A stretch of DNA of 64,000 bases from DASUPK01 sp963728875 (GCA_963728875.1 CAVSLJ010000002.1:372001-436000); one strand, 5' to 3'; positions 1 to 9,158 are shown, numbered from the stretch's first letter. Translations and numbers: made by a program. The notes: generated from the letters alone by a model not told the origin.

Positions 1-434
1 TGGCCGAGCGCGTGGAGGAGCTCGAACGACGGACCAGGGAGGCCGGCTCGGCCGATCTGTCCAAGAAGGCGGAGGAGATGGCCGCCACGGGACAGCGGAT
101 CGGCGGGGTGACGGTCTTCGTGGGGAAGGGGGACGACGCCGACCAGCGCTCCCTGCTCGACCTGGCGGACCGGATCAAGTCGCGAGCCGGTGAGGCCGCG
201 GTCGTCCTTGGCGGGGCCGCCGACGGCAAGGTCGCGCTGGTCGCAAGCTTCAGCAAGGAGGTCGTCGAAAAGGGCATCCTGGCGTCAGAGGTGATCCGCG
301 AGGCGGCCCAGGTCGTCGGCGGAGGCGGAGGAGGGCGCGACAACGTCGCCCAGGCGGGAGGCCGCGATCCGTCGAAGCTGGACGAGGCGCTCTCGGTCGC
401 ACGCGACGCCATTGAGGCCAAATTGGCCTCCTGA
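1..434 (+). CDS. alaS: Alanine--tRNA ligase, C-terminal fragment
   Basis: The gene enters from the left edge; the reading frame is open from base 3 and stops with TGA at 432-434. The 140-residue fragment is the C-terminal DHHA1 region of alanyl-tRNA synthetase, which charges tRNA-Ala in the cytoplasm. The Gly-rich stretch ending in RDNVAQAGG is characteristic of this domain and is followed by a short closing helix. The catalytic and editing domains lie outside the window. In many actinobacteria alaS is followed directly by ruvX, mltG and aroE; here a five-gene ABC importer lies between alaS and ruvX. Confidence 0.93.
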   Translation, partial: AERVEELERRTREAGSADLSKKAEEMAATGQRIGGVTVFVGKGDDADQRSLLDLADRIKSRAGEAAVVLGGAADGKVALVASFSKEVVEKGILASEVIREAAQVVGGGGGGRDNVAQAGGRDPSKLDEALSVARDAIEAKLAS

Positions 435-470
435 GTCCCGCCAGATCGGCGAAGTGCGCGGAAATCGTGC

Positions 471-499
471 TTGACGTTCCCCGTTTACAGGTATATGAC
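471..499 (+). promoter_or_regulatory. Sigma70-type promoter of the peptide ABC operon
   Basis: TTGACG (471-476) is separated by 17 bases from TATGAC (494-499); TATATG at 492-497 is an alternative -10. It lies just after the alaS stop codon. The transcript would start near 505 and carry a leader of about 50 bases before the GTG at 557. Confidence 0.6.
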
Positions 500-514
500 T
501 CCCGAAGGGATCCG

Positions 515-528
515 CTCCCATATGGGAG
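515..528 (+). promoter_or_regulatory. Perfect 14-bp palindrome, candidate operator
   Basis: CTCCCATATGGGAG is a perfect palindrome about 10 bases downstream of the predicted transcription start and upstream of the AGGAGG ribosome site of the substrate-binding lipoprotein. Its position suits a repressor site controlling the transporter operon. This is inference, since no regulator gene is adjacent. Confidence 0.4.
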
Positions 529-556
529 ATAACGCAGAAAACAGGAGGAACTCAGG

Positions 557-2212
557 GTGAGCAAGCTTGGAAGGCTGCTTCTGCTGGGCATCATGACCGC
601 GCTTGGGGGCCTTGGATTGGCCGCCTGCGGCGGGGGAAGCGACAGTGGGGGTGGTACGAGCGGCGGCACCGCCACGGTTCTGATGGGCACCGCGCCGGAC
701 TATCTCGACCCCCAGGAGGAGTACACGACCCAGGGGGCGGAGCCCAACTGGATCAGCTACACGCCTCTGGTCACCTACAAGCACGAGAACGCGCCTGGCG
801 GTAACGAGCTCATTCCGGGCCTCGCGACTGCCCTGCCGCAGATCTCGCAGGACCAGAAGACCTACACCATGACCCTCCGGAAGGGCCTCGTCTTCTCCGA
901 TGGGACCCCGGTCAAGGCGAGCGACTTCAAGTGCACGGTCGAGCGCATGATCAAGGTCAACTGGGGCGGCAAGAGCTTCGTGACCGACAACGTCGAGGGC
1001 GCAACCGACTTCGACGAGGGCAAGGCCAACGACATCTCGGGCATCACCACCGACGATGCCACGGGCAAGATCACCATTCAGCTCGCGGAGCCGTACGGCG
1101 CGTTCTCGAACGTGCTGGCGTTCCCCGAGCTCGGCCTGGTGCCGTGCGGCACGCCCGAGCACACCCTGACCACCGACATGCCCCCGGGCGTCGGCGCGTA
1201 CATGATCACCGACATCGTGCCGAACAAGTCATTCAGCCTGGTCAAGAACCCGAAGTTCGCTGGACTGAACATCCCTGACATCCCGACGGGGCACCTCGAC
1301 CGGATCAACGTCACGATCGAGTCGAACACCCAGACGGCGGCCCAGCAGGTCCTCAACAACCAGGCGGACAACTTCGACGCCGGCGACACGCTGCCGCCGT
1401 CGATCGTGCCGCAGGTCCAGTCACAGGCGAAGGATCGCTTCGAGCCGGTGACGATTCCTTCGACGTTCTACTTCTTCCTGAACGTCGACATCCCGCCGTT
1501 CAACAACGAGCTGGCACGGCAGGCGGTCAACACCGCCATCGACCGGCCGGCCCTGCAGCGCCTGGCGAGCGGGTTCCTCGAGCCGGAGTGCTTCTTCCTC
1601 CCCGAGGGGATCGTCGGGCACCCGGACAGCGAGTGCCCGTACGGTGCGCCTGACGCCCACGGCGACCTCGCCAAGGCCCAGCAGCTCGTGCAGCAGTCCG
1701 GCACGGCGGGCCAGAGCGTCACCGTCTGGGGCGAGCAGCGCGCGCCGCGGACGCAGTACGTCGAGTACTACGCCGACCTGCTCAACAAGATCGGGTACAA
1801 GGCCACTCCGAAGCTGATTTCGGACACGACCTACTTCCCGACGATCGGGAACGCGAAGACTGCGCCGCAGACCGGATTCGCCGACTGGATTCAGGACTTC
1901 CCGAACCCAGCGGACTTCTATCTGCTGCTCGACGCGAATTCGATCCAGCCCGTCAACAACGAGAATTTCGGCAACGTCAACGACCCGTTCATCCAGCAGC
2001 AGCTCCAGAAGCTGGAGAACGTGCCGTCGACGCAGCTGGACTCGGTGGCGAGCCAGTGGCAGGCCCTGGACGAGTACGTGGCCAAGAAGGCCTACGTCGC
2101 CGTCTATGGCTCGGAGCAGGTGCCGAAGTTCATGAGCGACCGCATCAACTTCGATGCGGCGCAGGTGCATCCGACGTACCTGAACGACTGGAGCACCTGG
2201 GAACTGAAGTAG
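557..2212 (+). CDS. Peptide ABC transporter substrate-binding lipoprotein (SBP family 5)
   Basis: A 551-residue extracytoplasmic solute-binding protein of the DppA/OppA type, which captures oligopeptides (or another family-5 ligand) and delivers them to the permeases encoded next. A lipoprotein signal peptide is clear: basic N-terminus, hydrophobic stretch and lipobox LAAC with Cys24, followed by a Gly/Ser linker. The mature part has typical family-5 features, including the early LDPQEEY region and a long two-lobed fold. The GTG start is supported by AGGAGGA at 543-549. It is first in the operon with two permeases and two ATPases. The actual ligand cannot be read from the sequence. Confidence 0.92.
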   Translation: MSKLGRLLLLGIMTALGGLGLAACGGGSDSGGGTSGGTATVLMGTAPDYLDPQEEYTTQGAEPNWISYTPLVTYKHENAPGGNELIPGLATALPQISQDQKTYTMTLRKGLVFSDGTPVKASDFKCTVERMIKVNWGGKSFVTDNVEGATDFDEGKANDISGITTDDATGKITIQLAEPYGAFSNVLAFPELGLVPCGTPEHTLTTDMPPGVGAYMITDIVPNKSFSLVKNPKFAGLNIPDIPTGHLDRINVTIESNTQTAAQQVLNNQADNFDAGDTLPPSIVPQVQSQAKDRFEPVTIPSTFYFFLNVDIPPFNNELARQAVNTAIDRPALQRLASGFLEPECFFLPEGIVGHPDSECPYGAPDAHGDLAKAQQLVQQSGTAGQSVTVWGEQRAPRTQYVEYYADLLNKIGYKATPKLISDTTYFPTIGNAKTAPQTGFADWIQDFPNPADFYLLLDANSIQPVNNENFGNVNDPFIQQQLQKLENVPSTQLDSVASQWQALDEYVAKKAYVAVYGSEQVPKFMSDRINFDAAQVHPTYLNDWSTWELK

Positions 2213-2266
2213 GAACGAGAACCGGATAAAGGACGATTGGGGCGTGCCAGGGCGCCCCAGGTAGAT

Positions 2267-3307
2267 ATGGCAGTAGACCCGACCGCTCCGAGCCCGGGGG
2301 TTCCGGCCGCACTAGAGCCGGAGATGCCCCTGGGCTCGAGCGAACGCCAAGGCGAGGGCGGCGTCGGCCCGTACAAGCTGGCGTACCGCCGTCTGCGACG
2401 CAACAAGACGGCACTCGCCTTCGGCGCGATGTTCCTGCTCATCGTCGTGCTCTGCCTGTGCGCGCCGCTCTACGCGAAGCACGTGGCGCACACGACGCCG
2501 TCTGCGAACCACATCACGGACACGGTTGACGGGAAGGACGTCGTCGATCCTGGCGGGATCCCGACCGGTCCGACGTGGAAGGGCCGCTTCTTCCTGGGGG
2601 CCGACTCGAACGGCCGCGACGTCGCCGTCCGTCTGCTCTACGGCGGCAGGAACTCCCTGCAGATCGGGTTCATCGCCACTTTCATCAGCTGTTTCTTCGC
2701 CACGATCGTCGCCCTCACGGGCGGCTACTTCCGGGGGGCTGTCGACGGGGTGCTCTCACGGACGATGGACCTGATCTGGGCCTTCCCGGTGATCCTGCTC
2801 GGTATCGCGCTGGGCACGGCCCTGGCCATCGGCGGTCTTGACTTCGGGTTCTTCACGGTCAACGGCGCTTCACTCTGGATCCCGGCGATCATCATCGGCG
2901 TCGTCTACATCCCCTATATGGCCAAGCCCCTGCGGGGGCAGGTGCTGAGCCTGCGGGAAAAGGAGTTCGTCGAGGCGGCGCGCTCTCAGGGCGCGGGGAA
3001 TCTCCGGATCATGTTCCGCGAGATCCTCCCCAATATCGCCTCGAGCATCATCGTCTTCATTCCGCTGATGGTCGCCAACGCGATCCTGCTCGAGGCGGCG
3101 CTCTCATTCCTCGGCGCCGGAGTCCAGGCGCCGAACCCCTCCTGGGGGACGATGATCGGCGACGGGATCCGGTTGATTCCGAGCGCCATGCACCTGACGC
3201 TGATCCCGGGCGGGATGCTGGTCCTCGCCGTCCTCGGGATCAACGTCTTCGGTGACGGCGTCCGCGACGCCCTCGACCCGCGCGCCGAGGTGCGCATCGA
3301 GCACTGA
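2267..3307 (+). CDS. Peptide ABC transporter permease, DppC/OppC type
   Basis: Inner-membrane subunit of the family-5 importer with about six membrane segments. After a cytoplasmic N-terminus (YKLAYRRLRRNKTAL) come the first membrane segment, an external loop, and the BPD_transp_1 domain. The coupling motif EAARSQGAGNLRIMFREILPN is the expected EAA loop that contacts the ATPases. I chose the ATG at 2267, with AGG at 2259-2261; a TTG at 2237 in the same frame would add ten residues and has AAAGGA close upstream. The stop overlaps the next start by one base (TGATG), which suggests translational coupling. Confidence 0.9.
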   Translation: MAVDPTAPSPGVPAALEPEMPLGSSERQGEGGVGPYKLAYRRLRRNKTALAFGAMFLLIVVLCLCAPLYAKHVAHTTPSANHITDTVDGKDVVDPGGIPTGPTWKGRFFLGADSNGRDVAVRLLYGGRNSLQIGFIATFISCFFATIVALTGGYFRGAVDGVLSRTMDLIWAFPVILLGIALGTALAIGGLDFGFFTVNGASLWIPAIIIGVVYIPYMAKPLRGQVLSLREKEFVEAARSQGAGNLRIMFREILPNIASSIIVFIPLMVANAILLEAALSFLGAGVQAPNPSWGTMIGDGIRLIPSAMHLTLIPGGMLVLAVLGINVFGDGVRDALDPRAEVRIEH

Positions 3308-4257
3308 TGGCCCGCTTCATCGTCCGCCGCCTGTTCGCGATGTTGGGGGTGCTGTTCGCGATCTCCATCCTGACCTTCCTGATCTTCCAGGCGATCCCCA
3401 ACGGCGATCCGGCGGTCCGGCTCGGCGGTCGCACCTCGACGCCCGAGACGCGCGAGGCGATCCGCAAGGACTGGGGCTTCGACAAGCCGATCTACGAGCA
3501 GTACGTGATCACGATGGGAAAGATCTTCGACGGCTCGATCGTCTCCTACCAGCAGCAGATCAACGTCGAGGACGAGATCAAGCGGGATCTGCCCGCGACG
3601 CTCTCGCTCGCGATCGGCGCCGGAATCATCTGGCTCGGCTTCGGGATCCTCTTCGGGGTGATCAGCGCGGTGAAGGCGGGGAAGTTCACCGACACCAGCC
3701 TCACGGTCTTATCGCTGATCGGGGTATCGACGCCCGTCTTCTTACTCGGGGCGCTCGTCCTATGGGCGTTCGCATACAAACTCCAGATCTTCCCGGCAGG
3801 GGGCTACGTGAAGTTCACCAGCGACCCCTGGGAGTGGTTCACGCACCTGCTCCTGCCCTGGTTCGTGCTGTCGGTGCTCTTCATCGGCTTCTATTCCAGG
3901 GTGTTGCGATCGAACATCCTGGACACGATCAACGAGGACTACGTGCGGACGGCGCGCGCCAAGGGCCTCTCCGAGCGCCGGATCATGATCCACCACGTCC
4001 TCCGCAACTCGCTGATCCCGGTGGTCTCCCTCTTCGGCCTCGACTTCGCGGCCGTGATCGGCGGGGGGGCGATCCTCACGGAGACCGTCTTCAACCTGCA
4101 GGGGGTCGGGCAGTACGCCGCCAACTCGATTCAGCAGCTCGACGTGCCGCCGGTGCTAGTGATCACGATGTTCGGCGCCTTCTTCGTGGTCGTCCTGAGC
4201 GCAGTCGTGGACATCATCTACGCGGTGCTCGACCCGCGGATCAGGCTGAGCGGCTAG
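3307..4257 (+). CDS. Peptide ABC transporter permease, DppB/OppB type
   Basis: A 316-residue second permease, pairing with the preceding DppC-like subunit to form the membrane channel. The N-terminus (ARFIVRRLFAMLGVLFAISILTF) is the characteristic first helix of DppB proteins, and the EAA loop is present around DYVRTARAKGLSERRI. About six membrane segments are expected. The order dppC before dppB is reversed relative to the common dppABCDF order. Start and stop codons overlap or nearly abut both neighbours. Confidence 0.92.
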   Translation: MARFIVRRLFAMLGVLFAISILTFLIFQAIPNGDPAVRLGGRTSTPETREAIRKDWGFDKPIYEQYVITMGKIFDGSIVSYQQQINVEDEIKRDLPATLSLAIGAGIIWLGFGILFGVISAVKAGKFTDTSLTVLSLIGVSTPVFLLGALVLWAFAYKLQIFPAGGYVKFTSDPWEWFTHLLLPWFVLSVLFIGFYSRVLRSNILDTINEDYVRTARAKGLSERRIMIHHVLRNSLIPVVSLFGLDFAAVIGGGAILTETVFNLQGVGQYAANSIQQLDVPPVLVITMFGAFFVVVLSAVVDIIYAVLDPRIRLSG

Positions 4258-4266
4258 GTTCGTCCG

Positions 4267-5307
4267 ATGGCGGGACCGCTCCTGGACATCAAGGACCTGA
4301 AGGTCGACTTCGCGACCGACGAGGGGACCGTGCACGCCGTGGGCGGCGTGTCCTTCTCGCTGGAGGCCGGCGAGGTGCTCAGCATCGTCGGCGAGTCCGG
4401 CTGCGGCAAGTCGGTGACCGCGATGACGATCCTCGGCCTGACGCGGGGAACCAACGCGAGAATCTCGGGGTCCGTTCGCTATCAGGGGAAAGAGCTCACG
4501 ACGGCCAGTAACGACGAGCTCGAGACGATCCGCGGCGACCGGATCGCGATGGTCTTCCAGGACCCGATGTCATCGTTCAACCCGGTCCACAAGATCGGCG
4601 ACCAGATCATCGAGGCGATCCAGGCGCATCGGGACCTCGATAAGGCTGCGGCGAAGAAGAAGGCCGTCGAATCTCTCAAGTCGGTGGGCATACCCGACGC
4701 GGAGAGGCGAGCTGACCACTACCCGTTCGAGTTCTCCGGCGGCATGCGCCAGCGGGCGATGATCGCGATGGCGCTGGCGCTCGAGCCGGCGGTCCTGATC
4801 GCGGACGAGCCGTCCACCGCCCTGGACGTGACGATCCAGGCGCAGATCATCAATCTGCTCCGGGACCTGAACCAGGAGCATGGACTGTCGGTGATTCTCA
4901 TCACCCACGACCTTGGGGTCGTCGCGGAGATCGCCGACCGCGTGCTCGTCATGTACGCCGGCCAGGTCGTCGAGCAGGGCTCGCTCGACGAGATCTTCTA
5001 CGACCCCCAGCACCCATACACGTGGGGCCTGCTCGGCTCGATCGCACGCCTCGACCAGGACCGGCCGGACCGCTTGCCGCAGATCGGAGGACAGCCGCCG
5101 TCGCTGCTGGCGCCGCCGGCCGGCTGCCGCTTCGCGCCTCGCTGCCCGCACGCCTTCGAGAAGTGCTCCGAGCTGCCCGAGCTCGAGCACCGGGCGACCA
5201 GGGCTCCGGGGCATCTCGACCGCTGCTGGCTCGACTCCACGGACAAGAAGAATCTGCGCGAGGTGGACGGGCGGATCGGCCTCGAGGCGCCGGAGGTGGC
5301 GGTCTAG
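4267..5307 (+). CDS. Peptide ABC transporter ATPase, DppD/OppD type
   Basis: A 346-residue cytoplasmic ATPase powering the importer. Walker A GESGCGKS lies at residues 42-49; the signature FSGGMRQR, Walker B VLIADEPST and a switch His (LITHDLG) follow. The C-terminal OppD/F extension is present and contains the cysteine pattern CRFAPRCPHAFEKC typical of dipeptide/oligopeptide transport ATPases, where it binds an Fe-S cluster in some members. It starts nine bases after the permease stop and is followed two bases later by the partner ATPase. Confidence 0.94.
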   Translation: MAGPLLDIKDLKVDFATDEGTVHAVGGVSFSLEAGEVLSIVGESGCGKSVTAMTILGLTRGTNARISGSVRYQGKELTTASNDELETIRGDRIAMVFQDPMSSFNPVHKIGDQIIEAIQAHRDLDKAAAKKKAVESLKSVGIPDAERRADHYPFEFSGGMRQRAMIAMALALEPAVLIADEPSTALDVTIQAQIINLLRDLNQEHGLSVILITHDLGVVAEIADRVLVMYAGQVVEQGSLDEIFYDPQHPYTWGLLGSIARLDQDRPDRLPQIGGQPPSLLAPPAGCRFAPRCPHAFEKCSELPELEHRATRAPGHLDRCWLDSTDKKNLREVDGRIGLEAPEVAV

Positions 5308-5309
5308 CC

Positions 5310-6395
5310 ATGGCGAAGGGCGATCCGATCCTCGAGGTCGAGCACCTCGTCAAGCACTTCCCGATCAAGTCCGGGATCTTCTTCGACCGGACCGTGGCGA
5401 ACGTCAAGGCCGTCGACGACGTCAGCCTCACCCTCCACGAGGGCGAGACCCTTGGGCTGGTCGGTGAGTCCGGCTGCGGCAAGTCGACGCTTTGCCGAAC
5501 CATCATCCAGCTGCTCGAGCCGACAGCCGGCTCCGTCAAGTACCGGGGCAAGGAGCTGATCGGCCTCTCGCGCAAGAAGCTGGAACCGGTCAGGCGCGAG
5601 ATCCAGATGATCTTCCAGGACCCCTACGCCTCGCTCAACCCGCGCAAGCGGGTCGGGCAGATCATCGGCGACCCGCTCCAGTTGCACGGGCTCGCCTCGG
5701 GGACGCAGCTCCGCCGCGAGGTCCAGCAGCTGATGGACAGGGTGGGGCTGCAGCCGGAGCATTACAACCGCTATCCCCACGAGTTCTCCGGAGGCCAGCG
5801 GCAGCGGATCGGGATCGCGCGGGCGCTCGCCCTGCGACCCAAGCTGATCATCGCCGACGAGCCGGTGTCCGCGCTGGACGTCTCGATCCAGGCGCAGATC
5901 ATCAACCTGCTCGAGGACCTCCAGGACGAGTTCAACCTGTCGTACATCTTCGTCGCGCACGATCTCGGCGTCGTCCGCCACGTCTCCGACCGGATCGCGG
6001 TCATGTACCTGGGGAAGATCGTCGAACGCTCGCCGGCGGCGATGCTCTACGAGAGGCCGATCCACCCGTACTCCGTCGCTCTCCTGTCGGCGGTCCCGAT
6101 CCCGGATCCGAAGGCAAATGCCGAGCGCACGCCGGTGGTGCTCGAGGGAGACGTCCCGAGCCCGGTCGACCCGCCCGCCGCGTGCCGTTTCCACACCCGC
6201 TGCCCGTGGGCCAGCGAGATCTGCTCGGAGGACGAGCCGCCTCTTGCGGACTACAGCTCGGGGCAGGCGGCGGCATGCCACCACCCACGCAACGTCGACC
6301 AGAAGCAGATCGACGGCACCGAGGTCGCCCCCGACAGCCCGGAGTCGGCCAGCGAGCGGCTGCCCGGGGCTGAACCGGCGGCTGCGGTGCGATGA
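5310..6395 (+). CDS. Peptide ABC transporter ATPase, DppF/OppF type
   Basis: A 361-residue second ATPase, forming a heterodimer with the DppD-like subunit. It has Walker A GESGCGKS, signature FSGGQRQR, Walker B LIIADEPVSALD and the C-terminal CRFHTRCPWASEIC motif. The long N-terminal insertion HFPIKSGIFF before the first strand is typical of the DppF branch. The frame is open far upstream, but ATG 5310 begins the family homology and falls two bases after the preceding stop. A C-terminal Glu/Ala/Ser-rich tail follows the conserved part. This is the last gene of the importer operon. Confidence 0.94.
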   Translation: MAKGDPILEVEHLVKHFPIKSGIFFDRTVANVKAVDDVSLTLHEGETLGLVGESGCGKSTLCRTIIQLLEPTAGSVKYRGKELIGLSRKKLEPVRREIQMIFQDPYASLNPRKRVGQIIGDPLQLHGLASGTQLRREVQQLMDRVGLQPEHYNRYPHEFSGGQRQRIGIARALALRPKLIIADEPVSALDVSIQAQIINLLEDLQDEFNLSYIFVAHDLGVVRHVSDRIAVMYLGKIVERSPAAMLYERPIHPYSVALLSAVPIPDPKANAERTPVVLEGDVPSPVDPPAACRFHTRCPWASEICSEDEPPLADYSSGQAAACHHPRNVDQKQIDGTEVAPDSPESASERLPGAEPAAAVR

Positions 6396-6461
6396 GCGAG
6401 TCCGCGACCACTCACGCCCGGTGGCGCGCGTGGCGCTGCGCATCTCTTCGTCCTCGGGCTC

Positions 6462-6482
6462 GCCTTTGGCGCCACCAAAGGC
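6462..6482 (+). terminator. Hairpin after the ABC importer operon
   Basis: GCCTTTGG - CGCCA - CCAAAGGC is a perfect 8-bp stem with a 5-base loop, and partial pairing extends outward. It lies 67 bases after the last transporter gene and has no U run on the + strand. The 171-base gap between the transporter and ruvX holds nothing else I can support apart from a -10-like box at 6560. Confidence 0.4.
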
Positions 6483-6572
6483 TTCGCCCTGCGTCCTCGA
6501 TCTGCTTGACCACGCGCGCCACCTGCCGCACGGTGCCGTGGACTCACTCATCGACTCGATAGCTTCTTGCGG

Positions 6573-6953
6573 GTGCTCGCTCTCGATTACGGCACCGCCC
6601 GCTGCGGCTGTGCGTTGTCAGACCCGACCGGGACCCTGGCGCGGCCGCTCGAAGCGGTCGAGCCGCCCGACCCCGCGGCCATCGCCGAGCTCGCCTCTCG
6701 CGAGGGGGCGGAGCGGGTGATCGTCGGTCTCCCGACCACGCTCGGCGGCGAGGAGGGTGAGCAGGCGCGCCTCAGTCGCGAGTTCGCTGATCAGCTGGCG
6801 GGACTGCTCGACGTCCCGGTCGAGACCTACGACGAGCGACTCACCACCCGGATGGCCGACCGCAGTGCCCGTGGGGGCGCCCGCGGCGACCGCGACTCGC
6901 TGGCGGCGGCTCACCTGCTCGAGAGCTACCTCGCGCGGGAAGAATCCAGATGA
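6573..6953 (+). CDS. ruvX: Pre-16S rRNA nuclease / RuvX (YqgF) family
   Basis: RNase H-fold protein that in E. coli trims the 5' end of 16S rRNA precursor and was earlier called a putative Holliday junction resolvase. The first acidic residue lies in LALDYGTARCG, the middle motif is VIVGLPTTLGG, and the C-terminal motif is YDERLTTRMAD. At about 126 residues it is slightly shorter than usual. I chose GTG 6573 because TAGCTT at 6560-6565 lies seven bases upstream and there is no ribosome site; TTG at 6567 would add two residues (MR). It overlaps mltG by four bases. Confidence 0.9.
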   Translation: MLALDYGTARCGCALSDPTGTLARPLEAVEPPDPAAIAELASREGAERVIVGLPTTLGGEEGEQARLSREFADQLAGLLDVPVETYDERLTTRMADRSARGGARGDRDSLAAAHLLESYLAREESR

Positions 6954-8317
6954 CGGAAGAGCGCGGAGAATGGCTCGCCGACACCGAGGGGAACCTGACC
7001 CCGCCGGGTGGCGACGGGGTGAAGCCGCCGACCGACGAGTTCGGCCGTGACGACCCCGCCTCGATCGAGCGGGAGCGCCGGCGGCGCGAGCGCGAGCAGC
7101 GGCGCGGCAAGTCGAGGAAGCCGAAGCAGGCCAAGGCGGCAGCCGCGCCTCCGGTGCAGAAGCCGAGTGGCACCCGGCCGCGCAAGGCCGCTCCCCCGGC
7201 CACGGCGGAGAAGCCACCGAGGCGCACGGTCCGGGAGCGCCTCGGCCGGGACGGGGGAGATCCAAAGCCCCCACGCCCCCGCGGGACCTATCGCCGCCGC
7301 CGCTTTCTGGCGCTGGCTCTGGTGCTCGTCGGCGTGCTCGTCGCCTGGTTTCTGATCGCCTTCTTCCAGCCGCCACCGTTCGACCCGGGCGACGGCTCGG
7401 GCGAGGCGATCGTCACCGTGCCCGAGGGGGCTACGGCAAGCGAGGTCGCCGACCTGCTCACCAAGGAGGACGTGGTCTCGAACGGGACGCTCTTCGAGTG
7501 GCGCCTGAAGCTGGCGGGACAGACGGACAACATCCTGCCGGGCCGCTACGTCCTCGCCCACAACATGAGCTACGGGTCGGCGATCGACAAACTGACCAGC
7601 TCGGGGGGCAAGATCAACGTGACGATCCCGGAGGGCGAGGACCGGGTGCAGGCCGCCGCGACCATCAAGGGCCTCGGCCTGAGCGGCGACTACCTGGCCG
7701 CGAGCAAGAGCGTCAAGGGCTTCGACCCGAACAAGTACGGAGCGAACAACCCGAAGTCGCTGGAGGGTTTCCTGTTCCCTGCGACCTACGAGCTCGATCC
7801 CGGAGCGAGCGTCGACCAGCTCGTCTCCGAGCAGCTGCAGGCCTTCGAGCAGAACATCGCCGGGGTCAACATGTCCTACGCGAAGTCGAAGAACCTGACG
7901 GTCTACGACGTGCTCATCATCGCCTCGATGATCGACAAGGAGGTGCAGATCCCGTCCGAGCGTCCGCTGGTCGCCGCCGTGATCTACAACCGCCTCCACC
8001 GGGGCATGCCGCTCGGCATCGATGCGACGACCCGGTTCCAGTTCCACAACTACACCGGCGACATCACCGAGTCGCAGCTTCAGTCGCCGTCGCCGTTCAA
8101 CACGCGCATCAACGCCGGCCTCACGCCGACGCCGATCGGGAATCCCGGCCTGGACGCCATCAAGGCGGCGGCGCGCCCCGCGAAGGTCAACTACCTCTAC
8201 TACGTGCTCAACGGGGACAACAGCGGGCACCACTGCTTCACCGCGAGCGGGGACGAGTTCAACCAGCTGGTCGCCGCATCGAACTCGGGCCACGCGACGC
8301 CAAACTGCCGGAGCTGA
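6950..8317 (+). CDS. mltG: Endolytic murein transglycosylase MltG
   Basis: A 455-residue membrane-anchored lytic transglycosylase thought to cut nascent peptidoglycan and end glycan strands. Residues 1-115 are a charged, Lys/Arg/Pro-rich cytoplasmic region, unusually long; one membrane helix (FLALALVLVGVLVAWFLIAFF) follows, then a LysM-like segment and the YceG catalytic domain. The catalytic block reads ASMIDKEVQIPSER then VIYNRLHRGMPL, where most family members have EKE; the first acidic residue is therefore Asp. It overlaps ruvX (ATGA) and is followed after seven bases by aroE, as in other actinobacteria. Confidence 0.92.
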   Translation: MTEERGEWLADTEGNLTPPGGDGVKPPTDEFGRDDPASIERERRRREREQRRGKSRKPKQAKAAAAPPVQKPSGTRPRKAAPPATAEKPPRRTVRERLGRDGGDPKPPRPRGTYRRRRFLALALVLVGVLVAWFLIAFFQPPPFDPGDGSGEAIVTVPEGATASEVADLLTKEDVVSNGTLFEWRLKLAGQTDNILPGRYVLAHNMSYGSAIDKLTSSGGKINVTIPEGEDRVQAAATIKGLGLSGDYLAASKSVKGFDPNKYGANNPKSLEGFLFPATYELDPGASVDQLVSEQLQAFEQNIAGVNMSYAKSKNLTVYDVLIIASMIDKEVQIPSERPLVAAVIYNRLHRGMPLGIDATTRFQFHNYTGDITESQLQSPSPFNTRINAGLTPTPIGNPGLDAIKAAARPAKVNYLYYVLNGDNSGHHCFTASGDEFNQLVAASNSGHATPNCRS

Positions 8318-8324
8318 GCTGGGC

Positions 8325-9158
8325 GTGAACCGTCTCGCCGTGCTGGGACATCCGGTCTCGCACTCTCGCTCGCCGGCGATGCAGACGGCGGCGCTTGAGG
8401 CTCTCGGTCTCGGTGGGGAGTGGAGCTACGAGGCGATCGACGTCGATCCCGCGGAGTTCGGCGCTCGGGTGCGAGCGCTCCCGGCCGAGGGGTTCGTCGG
8501 GGTCAACGTGACGATCCCGCACAAGGAGGCGGCGCTCGCGATCGCCGACGAGGCCTCGGCCGCCGCTCAGGAGATCGGCGCCGCCAACACGCTCAGCTTC
8601 GCCGACGGGCGGATTCTGGCCGAGAACACCGATGCGACCGGACTGCTGGCGGCGCTGCCGGGCCCGGTCGAGGGGACGAGCGCACTGGTGCTGGGTGCCG
8701 GGGGATCGGCGCGGGCGGTGGTCTGGGCGCTCGCGGGGCAGGGAGCCTCCGTCTCGGTCTGGAACCGGACGGGCAGCCGGGCCGACGAACTGGTCCGCGA
8801 TTTGTCCTTCGCGGGGCGAGACACACCGGCCGAGGGCCGCCTGAGGCCGGTTGCCGGCGAGGGAGCCCGCACCGGATCGTTCGACCTGATCGTCAACTGC
8901 ACCGCGATCGGCATGGGTGACGAGGACCCCTTCGAGGATCTCCCCCTCGACCCGGAGCGCTTCGACGCCGGGACCGTGGTCGTGGATCTCGTCTATGCGG
9001 GGTCGGAGAGCCGTCTGGTGGCCGAGGCGCGGAGCCGATCGGCGCAGGCCGTGGACGGCCTGGAGATCCTGGTGAGGCAGGGGGCCGACTCGCTTCGAAT
9101 CTGGACGGGCAGGGAGCCGCCGCTGGATGTGATGCGCGAGGCCGCCAGCCAGCACTAA
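8325..9158 (+). CDS. aroE: Shikimate dehydrogenase
   Basis: A 277-residue enzyme reducing 3-dehydroshikimate to shikimate with NADPH. Visible features are the N-terminal substrate motif GHPVSHSRSP, the catalytic Lys in NVTIPHKE, Asp in NTDATG, and the nucleotide-binding loop GAGGSARA. GTG 8325 begins the family homology; the frame is open further upstream inside mltG without meaning. It belongs to the shikimate gene set continuing with aroC, aroK/aroB and aroQ downstream. Confidence 0.95.
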   Translation: MNRLAVLGHPVSHSRSPAMQTAALEALGLGGEWSYEAIDVDPAEFGARVRALPAEGFVGVNVTIPHKEAALAIADEASAAAQEIGAANTLSFADGRILAENTDATGLLAALPGPVEGTSALVLGAGGSARAVVWALAGQGASVSVWNRTGSRADELVRDLSFAGRDTPAEGRLRPVAGEGARTGSFDLIVNCTAIGMGDEDPFEDLPLDPERFDAGTVVVDLVYAGSESRLVAEARSRSAQAVDGLEILVRQGADSLRIWTGREPPLDVMREAASQH

